Assembly (NCBI GenBank): GCA_003136515.1
Contig: PLEU01000096.1
Span: forward strand, 9,826 to 15,124
Direction: 5' to 3'
DNA from: Spartobacteria bacterium
GTDB taxonomy: Bacteria; Verrucomicrobiota; Verrucomicrobiae; Chthoniobacterales; UBA6821
Length of the DNA: 5,299 bases
A model generated the notes under the pieces. It worked only from the letters and a program-made list of their open reading frames with translations, was not told the origin of the DNA and made no database searches. The stretch's first letter is position 1. The number at the start of each line of letters is the position of its first letter. The position numbers were made by a program, and so were the translations under genes. Shown in pieces: positions 1 to 5,288 of the stretch.

Positions 1-122
1 CTCGACAATTCACCGATTAGAAACTCGCCGATTCACCGGTCAAAAAATTCGATAATTCACTGATCAACGACACTTCAGAAGCCAGAAGCTGCGCACACTC
101 CTCAGGGTGAACTCAGCGTATT
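1..122. other. Non-coding left edge
   Basis: Apart from the short direct repeats in the first 66 bases, I see no gene, RNA or convincing hairpin here. The stretch after the porin stop contains small direct repeats (CTTCTG twice and CTGAG twice, minus strand) but no G+C-rich stem followed by a T run, so no intrinsic terminator can be called for the minus-strand unit. Its end may lie outside the window or depend on Rho. Confidence 0.5.
3..66. repeat. Three imperfect short direct repeats downstream of the porin gene
   Basis: Three related 17-base units occur at about 3-19, 26-42 and 50-66, spaced 23 and 24 bases apart. The approximate consensus is CGACAATTCACCGATCA, and the shared ATTCAC-(C/T)-G core is strongest. 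They lie just beyond the 3' end of the porin gene and run to the window edge, so the array may continue outside. No terminal inverted repeats or transposase are visible. They could be a degenerate intergenic repeat family, binding sites or remnants of a tandem expansion; function is unknown. Confidence 0.5.
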
Positions 123-1583
123 CTAGAAATTCACTGCCGCACGCATTCCGACGACCAGGGCATTTCCATACTGCTGGGTTCCTCCTGGATGGAGGATGTA
201 TTGCAAGTCGGGCTGGATGGAGATCGCAGGTGAGAGCTGCATCGCGTAGGAAAGCTCAGCCACGGCTTCATACCCCACTCCGGGGAGCCCTGCACTGGTG
301 CCAAGGGAGGCATACTGGCTTCCCATTTGCGCATAGCCAAAAGCAACTCCAAGTTTGTCGGCATCTCGGGTAGGAACAAGTCCAGTATAAACAAGTCCGG
401 CATCTGAATAAAACCCTACCTGACTCCAGGGCTGAGGCGAAAATCCCAGACGAGCAAACGAGGAAAGCCCTTCTCCTGAAAAAGTGGATGGTGAGGTGGC
501 AGACTGAGGATTCTTGTCCGCAGACAGGGGGTTTTTGCTACTGCCGTTACCCGGAGTGGAAGAGACCTTATCTGTGGCGTCATAAAGTTGCTGGTCGATA
601 ATCCCATAGAATCCGCTGCCATAGGCCCTAGCCTCAGGCGAGCCAAAGTGAAAGCTATCATCTACCGATGATTCCTGAGCGGCTTCCTGATCTTCTCCTG
701 TCTGAATCCAAAAACCGGCCTTTGCCGTTCCGGGAAGGGCATTTGCCGAAGAGCTCTGATTCCATGCGGTCGCCACTTCACTTAGAGAGAGAAGCCCGCC
801 GGCGGGGCCGAAATTCCAGTTAAAGCCTTGCGCATTCTCCTGCTGCGAGAATGGATTCGCTTGGGCAATCACACTTCGGATCGTCAGCCACGAGGTCGGT
901 TGCAGTGCTAGGCGTAATCCCGGAGTTGCCAAGGGATAAGTCGGGCCTCCATTCGGCATGTTCAGTGTGAAGAACGCTGGAGGGCCAAACGTGCTATTGA
1001 TAAACAGATTTGCGGTATCTGAAATCATAAACTCGGTGTCTACTCCAAGCATGCCACCGCGCAGGGAGATCGTGTCGTTGAGAAAATTCTGTTGAAACCA
1101 GAGTTCGTAGCAGCGGAAGCCGGGACTCCCAGCGACACCGCTCGCGGTGAGGGCATTGCCGATGTATCTTGCAGAAACATCAGTTCCGTAGAGCCAGAGC
1201 CAGGTGCATTTGAAAGAAGCCTCTTCCCATCCCACCGCCTTTTGGAGATCAACGGCAAGCCCGAGATTGAGCAGTCCCGAATAGGTCGTGCCTGTCGCGG
1301 CTCCGCCCGTTGTATTTCCAAAGAGATCCGAAGTCCACTGGGCCGTAAGGACCACTCCATGATCGGAAGCCTTCTGCCGATATCCAAAGCCATCACCTAA
1401 AATTTCGCTCTGCTTGAGGAGATTAAATGGGTCTGCCAGGGTAACGGGATCGGCATGAAGGTGGATCACTCCCAAGAGTCCGATTACCCCAAGCAGCAGA
1501 CATGTGAACTCCTTAGGGCAATGGAACCACCGGGAGGTTCTCATTGGAGCAACACGTGCCATTGCCTTTCGATCCAGAATCAT
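123..1583 (-). CDS. OprB-family carbohydrate-type porin
   Basis: This is a predicted outer-membrane beta-barrel porin of the OprB family, whose characterised members let sugars and other small solutes diffuse into the periplasm. Residues 1-44 hold a basic start and a hydrophobic run ending HLHA before DPV, read as a signal peptide with cleavage near residue 44. OprB-like signatures follow: a GLLNLGLAVDLQKAVGW stretch (about 103-119), NMPNGGPTYPLATPGLRL (208-224), YGIIDQQLY (326-334) and a C-terminal PDLQYILHPGG strand (458-468). The protein ends in Phe, as outer-membrane barrels usually do. At 486 residues it is close to family length. A Ser/Asn/Pro-rich stretch (about 340-372) looks like a surface loop. 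The chosen ATG overlaps the upstream small gene by ATGA, suggesting coupled translation; in-frame ATGs at 1562 (preceded by GAAAGG) and 1544 are alternatives that keep the signal peptide. The sugar specificity of the family need not apply: its place behind a metal transporter suggests metal-ion passage. Confidence 0.88.
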   Translation of the reverse strand: MILDRKAMARVAPMRTSRWFHCPKEFTCLLLGVIGLLGVIHLHADPVTLADPFNLLKQSEILGDGFGYRQKASDHGVVLTAQWTSDLFGNTTGGAATGTTYSGLLNLGLAVDLQKAVGWEEASFKCTWLWLYGTDVSARYIGNALTASGVAGSPGFRCYELWFQQNFLNDTISLRGGMLGVDTEFMISDTANLFINSTFGPPAFFTLNMPNGGPTYPLATPGLRLALQPTSWLTIRSVIAQANPFSQQENAQGFNWNFGPAGGLLSLSEVATAWNQSSSANALPGTAKAGFWIQTGEDQEAAQESSVDDSFHFGSPEARAYGSGFYGIIDQQLYDATDKVSSTPGNGSSKNPLSADKNPQSATSPSTFSGEGLSSFARLGFSPQPWSQVGFYSDAGLVYTGLVPTRDADKLGVAFGYAQMGSQYASLGTSAGLPGVGYEAVAELSYAMQLSPAISIQPDLQYILHPGGTQQYGNALVVGMRAAVNF

Positions 1584-1816
1584 TTTGCCACGTGAAAAGC
1601 GTTCCAGATTTGAAGGACCACCAGGAAAATCATTACAGCGACATAAACGCGCAATCCCCAGAAAAGAACCAGTATTCCCCGGCTAAGCCTCCGCCGTCCA
1701 TAATGCTGCTTCGCATCCGAAAGTTGATCTGACTCGAGCACTTCATGCACCCACTCCGTTGACTTGGTATAGGATGATATCGGAAGTTCTTCCGCAGTGT
1801 TGTTTAGGGTATTCAT
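1580..1816 (-). CDS. Small single-span membrane protein, unknown function
   Basis: I do not recognise this 78-residue protein. Its first 46 residues are polar and fairly acidic (TEWVHEVLESDQLSD at about 20-33), followed by a basic patch, GRRRLSRG (40-47), then one long hydrophobic segment (about 48-73) and a short polar tail, HVAK. The basic patch before the segment predicts the N-terminus in the cytoplasm. An Arg (R56) sits inside the hydrophobic stretch, so the true span may be about 57-74. It lies between the Nramp-type transporter (52 bases upstream) and the porin, whose ATG overlaps its stop as ATGA; this tight packing is the best evidence that it is a real gene. A GTG at 1849 would add 11 residues and start 19 bases after the transporter stop, but ATG at 1816 is preferred as the commoner codon. 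It may be an accessory or regulatory subunit of the transporter; this is inference from position only. Confidence 0.68.
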   Translation of the reverse strand: MNTLNNTAEELPISSYTKSTEWVHEVLESDQLSDAKQHYGRRRLSRGILVLFWGLRVYVAVMIFLVVLQIWNAFHVAK

Positions 1817-1868
1817 CGTTTTGTATTTTTTGATTCTGCTACTTATCACTTATCATGATTTTTCTTAA

Positions 1869-3278
1869 CTAAGAGGGAAGGAGATGTGGAAAGACGGTGA
1901 CGATCCCGTAGAAAATACCGGCAAGAATGAGAAAGACGGTCACTGCAATGCCGAAAAAATTACTCAATCCCCGGTTTGCATATTCTCCCATGATTTCTCG
2001 GTCATTGACGAGCAGGAGAAGAAACACAATGGCCGGAGGCATGGCCAGGGTCGCAATGACATTCACAATGAGCGTGATGAAAACCAGCGGGGCATTAGGT
2101 ATCAGCACCAGTACCGCCGCGATGCCTGCTGCGGCAATGAGGACGGCATAAAAGGGCCACCCTTCGCGCAGCGAGCTGTTCATGCTATGGGGACGGTTTG
2201 TGACTTCTCCAAAGGCGTACGCGGAAGAGAGAGAAATCGTGATCGCCGCGACAATCCCAGCTTCAAAGAGCCCCAGAGCAAACAAAGTGGCCCCGACATT
2301 TCCGACATAGGGTACGAGAGCCTTGGCAAAATCGGCTCCTTCAAAATTGGAAGCATCAATATGATGGAGAAACAAGGGTGTGGTTGCCAGCACGGTGGCT
2401 ATTGCCGCCACAGCGGCAATCACCGCACCAAGAGCGGTGTCGATACGGCCATGGCGAATATCGGCGGGTGTTAAGCCCTTATCGACGGTGGCGCTTTGCT
2501 GAAAAAACAGCATCCAGGGTGTGACAGTCGCGCCAATATTGGACATGATCAGCAGGATAAATCCCCCGGTTACCCCTCCAGCGATGGGACCCCAGGTGAA
2601 GAACGAACGCACCACCTCGCTGCTCACCGGATGGGCCAAGATAGCGACCGGCACAAAGAGGAGATTGAAAATCGCGAAGCTAAGTACAATGCGCTCCCAG
2701 GTCCAGTACCGCTGGGTGGAAACAATGAGCACAATCAGCACAAACGCCCCCAACACACTCAGTGCGGGTGGCACCCCAAAGAAGCCAAGCCCAGCCCGTA
2801 CGGCAATAAACTCGGTGACCAGGGTCAGCAGATTGCCAAGCACCAGGTCGGCCATGGCAAAGAATCCCCAGAATCTGCCAAAGCGCTCATGGATGAGTTC
2901 GGCGTGACCCCGCTTCGTGGCGGCACCCAGCCTGACGGTCATCTCTTGAACCACAAAAGCCATGACAAAGGTCAGGGCAATAAAAGGAAGAAAGAAACCG
3001 ATCCCGTAACTGGCACCCGTCGTGGCATAGGAAATCATGCTGGGACCGTCATTCTCCCCCAGCATCACAAGGATTCCCGGGCCCACCAGCAGCCAGAGAA
3101 CCATCCACCACCTTCCGGCACTCCGATGTCTGCGTACCTGAAGACGATCCCGGGCCCGCTTGACATCTTCCACAGTGACGCGATTCGATCCGTCCAGCGA
3201 TTGGAAAGGGTGGCCAGACATGGGGCTATTCAGAGTAGATGGATTTTTTTGGTTCAAAACGATTCGATCGTGGTTCAC
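1869..3278 (-). CDS. Nramp-superfamily divalent metal transporter, NRMT-like subtype
   Basis: This is an inner-membrane secondary transporter of the Nramp (SLC11) superfamily, which imports divalent metals such as Mn, Fe or, in the NRMT branch, Mg. At 469 residues it has about eleven hydrophobic segments after a cytoplasmic, Arg-rich N-terminus (about 1-57). Segment 1 carries GPGILVMLGENDGPS (66-80), where the metal-binding DPGN of classical MntH is replaced by DGPS; the Asp (D77) is kept and the Asn position is Ser. Segment 6 carries IGATVTPWMLFFQQS (248-262), where the classical MPH is TPW, so the sulphur ligand and the His are both lost. From memory of the family, the TPW/APW-x-LFFQQS pattern is typical of Nramp-related Mg transporters. 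The start is GTG at 3278; an in-frame ATG at 3221 would trim 19 residues without touching segment 1, and neither has a clear ribosome-binding site. It is divergent from mntR and preceded by a predicted MntR operator, so manganese regulation is likely whatever ion is carried. I withhold the name mntH because the metal site is atypical. Confidence 0.93.
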   Translation of the reverse strand: MNHDRIVLNQKNPSTLNSPMSGHPFQSLDGSNRVTVEDVKRARDRLQVRRHRSAGRWWMVLWLLVGPGILVMLGENDGPSMISYATTGASYGIGFFLPFIALTFVMAFVVQEMTVRLGAATKRGHAELIHERFGRFWGFFAMADLVLGNLLTLVTEFIAVRAGLGFFGVPPALSVLGAFVLIVLIVSTQRYWTWERIVLSFAIFNLLFVPVAILAHPVSSEVVRSFFTWGPIAGGVTGGFILLIMSNIGATVTPWMLFFQQSATVDKGLTPADIRHGRIDTALGAVIAAVAAIATVLATTPLFLHHIDASNFEGADFAKALVPYVGNVGATLFALGLFEAGIVAAITISLSSAYAFGEVTNRPHSMNSSLREGWPFYAVLIAAAGIAAVLVLIPNAPLVFITLIVNVIATLAMPPAIVFLLLLVNDREIMGEYANRGLSNFFGIAVTVFLILAGIFYGIVTVFPHLLPS

Positions 3279-3285
3279 AGTTCTT

Positions 3286-3319
3286 ATTGTAGCTTATGCT
3301 ACAACTTGATGCCATTACT
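3286..3319 (-). promoter_or_regulatory. Predicted promoter of the transporter-porin unit
   Basis: On the minus strand a TACAAT (3291-3286, five of six matches to the -10 consensus) lies seven bases before the GTG at 3278. ATGGCA sits 18 bases upstream of it (about 3315-3310) as a weak -35. A stronger TTGACA occurs further up (3344-3339), but only a poor -10 (TAGTAA) follows it. The -10 overlaps the MntR-like palindrome, which fits repression by blocking polymerase. Transcription would begin at or next to the GTG, implying either a leaderless message or translation from the ATG at 3221. Confidence 0.45.
3287..3304. promoter_or_regulatory. Predicted MntR operator (palindrome)
   Basis: TTGTAGCTTATGCTACAA is an inverted repeat with perfect 7-base arms (TTGTAGC / GCTACAA) around TTAT; the central TA also pairs, leaving one mismatched pair in 18 bases. 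The TAGC-N4-GCTA core matches the arrangement I recall for enterobacterial MntR boxes upstream of mntH. It lies nine bases before the transporter GTG, covers its predicted -10, and sits in the spacer shared with the MntR gene. It is more than 30 bases from the predicted mntR -35, so it should mainly control the transporter unit. Confidence 0.75.
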
Positions 3320-3337
3320 AGATGTTGAAGCCGGATG

Positions 3338-3366
3338 TTGTCAATGACCATTTTTTGTGTCACAAT
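3338..3366 (+). promoter_or_regulatory. Predicted mntR promoter
   Basis: TTGTCA (3338-3343, five of six matches to the -35 consensus) is followed after exactly 17 bases by CACAAT (3361-3366, four of six matches to the -10). Only six bases separate the -10 from the ATG at 3373, so the expected start of transcription falls on the A of that ATG, pointing to a leaderless message. The -10 overlaps a small palindrome, TTGTGTCACAA. No Shine-Dalgarno sequence precedes the ATG, which agrees with this reading. Confidence 0.45.
3355..3365. promoter_or_regulatory. Short palindrome over the mntR -10
   Basis: TTGTGTCACAA has perfect 5-base arms around a central T and overlaps the predicted -10 of mntR. 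It shares the outer TTGT...ACAA ends with the MntR-like box but lacks the TAGC/GCTA core and has different spacing. It could be a weak autoregulatory site or the site of another regulator. An 11-base palindrome can also arise by chance. Confidence 0.25.
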
Positions 3367-3372
3367 CAGCCG

Positions 3373-3846
3373 ATGCTTTTGAAGAAAACCGAAGCTGCCG
3401 AGGATACCCAAAAAAAATCCCATGCAGAGGCGGCCCGAGTCCGTCAGGAGACCGCCATCTTCCAGCGTCGCACCCGTCAGCAACACGCCCAGGAACGGGC
3501 GCAGGATTATGTAGAGGCCATTGCCGATCTGATTGCCTCCAGAGGGGAGGCCAGGGCCACGGATCTTGCCAAATCCCTCGGCATCACCCACGTCACCGTG
3601 ATTCGCACCGTACAGCGTCTTCAACGGGATGGGTTTGTGACCACCCAGCCCTATCGTTCGATTTTTCTCACAGAAGCCGGTCGTAGACTCGCCGTGAAGG
3701 CCAAAATAAGACACGAAACAGTCATCGCCTTTCTGGAGGCTCTGGGGGTTTCCTCTCCGATTGCACGGGCTGATGCCGAGGGAATCGAACACCATGTCAG
3801 CGAAGAAACTCTGGCGGCATTTAAGAGATACCTTAGTTTAAAATAA
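3373..3846 (+). CDS. mntR: MntR, manganese-responsive DtxR-family repressor
   Basis: This 157-residue DNA-binding protein senses manganese in the cytoplasm and represses metal uptake genes. After a charged, Gln/Arg/Lys-rich N-terminal extension (about 1-42) comes the winged helix-turn-helix of the DtxR/MntR family (about 45-107), with the recognition region near LAKSLGITHVTVIRTVQRL (65-83). The dimerisation region follows (about 109-157). The six residues that bind Mn in B. subtilis MntR all have counterparts: D45 and E48 (DYVE), H114 (RHE), and E136, E139 and H140 (AEGIEHH). The end, DAEGIEHHVSEETLAAF, is very close to E. coli MntR, as are the overall length and N-terminal extension. No SH3-like third domain is present, as expected for MntR rather than DtxR or IdeR. 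The ATG at 3373 is chosen because it agrees with the promoter position and E. coli MntR length; an in-frame ATG at 3322 would lie upstream of that promoter. The gene is divergent from the transporter it probably represses, and its stop directly abuts the stop of the convergent Rieske gene. Confidence 0.94.
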   Translation: MLLKKTEAAEDTQKKSHAEAARVRQETAIFQRRTRQQHAQERAQDYVEAIADLIASRGEARATDLAKSLGITHVTVIRTVQRLQRDGFVTTQPYRSIFLTEAGRRLAVKAKIRHETVIAFLEALGVSSPIARADAEGIEHHVSEETLAAFKRYLSLK

Positions 3847-4278
3847 TCAGGAAACGACTCTCACCAGCAGATGCCCATTGGGACCTAGGGAAGTCTCCAA
3901 CATTGGCAAATTGCGAGTGGCAGGACCTTCTGTCACCTTCCCATCCGGACTGAAGGTTGAGCCATGACAATGGCAGAAAAAGGAATGATCTGGTTCCGCG
4001 TCCAATATGCAGCTGCGGTGGGTGCAAATTGACGAGATGGCCAGAAGTTTACCTTGGTGTCTGATGACAAAGAATCCCTCCTCGGTGAAGGTTGAATAAA
4101 CCCCCTCCGCTGCATAATCGGCCGCGGGACCGGCATCTATAACAGTTGTTTTTCCCGCAGGAGGCCCCCCGCCGTTATCCAGCGATTTGCATCCGGCGCA
4201 AAAAGCGATACTGGCACCGGTTAGCAAGGTAAAAAATTCCCTACGATTGAGTCCAACGTTACGATCCAATGGATTCAT
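3847..4278 (-). CDS. Rieske [2Fe-2S] protein, probable Tat-exported lipoprotein
   Basis: This small Rieske iron-sulphur protein (143 residues) is probably a one-electron carrier outside the cytoplasm. The N-terminus has NRREFF (11-16), a Tat-like twin arginine, then a hydrophobic stretch ending FCAGC (26-30), which resembles a lipobox with C30 as the lipidated residue. The Rieske fold occupies about 44-143. Box 1 is CTHRSC (85-90) and box 2 is CHCHGS (102-107), giving cluster ligands C85, H87, C102 and H105 and a disulphide pair C90-C104. The disulphide is typical of high-potential bc1/b6f-type Rieske proteins and unlike many ferredoxin components of dioxygenases. No cytochrome b or other bc1 subunit is nearby. 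Its ATG follows the stop of the upstream outer-membrane protein gene by two bases, so the two are very likely co-transcribed and translationally coupled. Its partner is unknown; electron transfer at the periplasmic face or outer membrane is inferred from the sorting signals and neighbour. Confidence 0.92.
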   Translation of the reverse strand: MNPLDRNVGLNRREFFTLLTGASIAFCAGCKSLDNGGGPPAGKTTVIDAGPAADYAAEGVYSTFTEEGFFVIRHQGKLLAISSICTHRSCILDAEPDHSFFCHCHGSTFSPDGKVTEGPATRNLPMLETSLGPNGHLLVRVVS

Positions 4279-4280
4279 AA

Positions 4281-5276
4281 TTAGTACTCAAATACTGCAC
4301 TGAGAATAAAGCCACTCGTCTCTTGTTGCCTCCCTCCACTATCAAGAGGGAAGACATACGCCGCGCCCAGTCGGGGCTGAACGCCATAGATTGGCTTCAT
4401 GTTGAACCGGAATCCTACATCGGCAGTTAAAGCATCGCTTCCTGCATCCTCCTTAGTGAGCGTCTTGGCACCATTGATCTCCATGATCGGAATGAACTGC
4501 TCCACATTGGGTATGGGAAGTTCCCTGTGTTGCAGAGTGTAGCCAAAGACGAATCCATATTCGCCATTCTGAAGTCCACCAGCTTCACCACGACCAAGGA
4601 GGGATGACCATCCCAAGATGGACTGAACGGTGAAGTGTTGTCCGATCATCAAATCATTGAAGACTTTGGGCACTATTTCGGTGTTCACGCTGATCTTATT
4701 AAAAAACGGTATACCAACCTCGATAGCGGCACCGAAGGTCGTATTGATGAGCCCGTCGCGTGAGACATATTCATAGAGTGGGTAGCGTGCCCCAAGATCC
4801 ATGTTGTCCAGTCCGCTGACGGTTTGACCGTTAGAGATATTCTGTACATACGGAAGTTCGACCTCAAGTGTCAGGAGGCCAAAACCTTTCTCGATTTCAG
4901 AATGGAGAACATCCGTGGAATTCCCCGATCCGGGCCCTGAAGTATGCAACCAATCAAACCGAGCCTCGTCGGTCTCCAAATCACTGTCATCCACGAGAAA
5001 AGGTTCTGGAAACTCGTCCTGCCCATAAGCGCTACGACGATCATATTGCCCAAAAAGGCCGTACCTCGTGTTGGGCGCAGCTGATGAATTTGAGAATGTT
5101 GATGCTGCTACTGCCACACTTTTATCAGCTACAGAGGAATCGCTCTGGGAGCCACTCGAGCTAGTCGGGACTATTTTTGAGTCAGCTGCCGTCTGTGCAT
5201 GCAGGGAACTAGCTGTCCGCACAGCAATTAAAACGAGCAAAATCGTGATTGGACTTAGGTAAAATTTGTTATTCAT
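4281..5276 (-). CDS. Predicted outer-membrane beta-barrel protein, unknown function
   Basis: I do not assign this 331-residue protein to a named gene. Residues 1-27 form a signal peptide (hydrophobic core about 9-19, cleavage after LHA). A Ser/Ala/Asp-rich, probably disordered stretch follows (about 28-68), and the remainder shows alternating short amphipathic strands ended by Gly/Asn/Asp turns. The C-terminus, ILSAVFEY, ends in an aromatic residue as needed for outer-membrane insertion. A strongly acidic segment (about 87-108, including LVDDSDLETDEARFDW) precedes the barrel core. The architecture recalls the loosely defined MetA-pathway phenol-degradation or transporter-like barrels (Phenol_MetA_deg), but I see no decisive motif. 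It is the first gene of a two-gene unit with the Rieske lipoprotein, two bases apart, suggesting linked function such as anchoring or electron exchange at the outer membrane. A -10-like CATAAT lies six bases before the ATG. Confidence 0.8.
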   Translation of the reverse strand: MNNKFYLSPITILLVLIAVRTASSLHAQTAADSKIVPTSSSGSQSDSSVADKSVAVAASTFSNSSAAPNTRYGLFGQYDRRSAYGQDEFPEPFLVDDSDLETDEARFDWLHTSGPGSGNSTDVLHSEIEKGFGLLTLEVELPYVQNISNGQTVSGLDNMDLGARYPLYEYVSRDGLINTTFGAAIEVGIPFFNKISVNTEIVPKVFNDLMIGQHFTVQSILGWSSLLGRGEAGGLQNGEYGFVFGYTLQHRELPIPNVEQFIPIMEINGAKTLTKEDAGSDALTADVGFRFNMKPIYGVQPRLGAAYVFPLDSGGRQQETSGFILSAVFEY

Positions 5277-5282
5277 TGTCTT

Positions 5283-5288
5283 ATTATG
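5283..5288 (-). promoter_or_regulatory. Predicted -10 element of the barrel-Rieske unit
   Basis: On the minus strand CATAAT (five of six matches to the consensus) lies six bases before the ATG at 5276, within the A+T-rich TACATAATAAGACA. The -35 position falls beyond the window, so the promoter cannot be completed. The spacing is the same as for mntR and nearly the same as for the transporter, and there is no good Shine-Dalgarno sequence, so a leaderless message is possible. Confidence 0.35.

Noticed and set aside
1..122. CRISPR array or mobile-element end at the left edge
   Set aside because: Repeats are imperfect, short and separated by only 6-7 bases; no terminal inverted repeat, cas or transposase sequence is visible.
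1092..1400. Plus-strand open frame inside the porin gene
   Set aside because: It is antisense to well-conserved OprB strands, with no ribosome-binding site or domain.
1884..2474. Plus-strand open frame (196 codons) opposite the transporter 3' half
   Set aside because: It has a low-complexity, polar product without family features; the opposite strand encodes conserved membrane segments.
2496..3347. Long plus-strand open frame (283 codons) opposite the transporter
   Set aside because: The product is rich in His, Gln, Lys and Pro with no recognisable fold, and lies wholly antisense to a clear Nramp gene; it is a compositional shadow.
3279..3372. Metal riboswitch (M-box or yybP-ykoY) upstream of the transporter
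   Set aside because: The spacer is 94 bases and holds promoters and operator; there is no room for such a leader and no matching conserved elements.
3226..3795. Minus-strand open frame (189 codons) opposite mntR
   Set aside because: It would overlap almost all of mntR and the divergent promoter region, and its Gly-rich product resembles nothing known to me.
3822..3845. Possible hairpin (TAAG/CTTA) near the mntR 3' end as terminator
   Set aside because: The stem is only four A+T-rich pairs and has no following T run; not a convincing intrinsic terminator.
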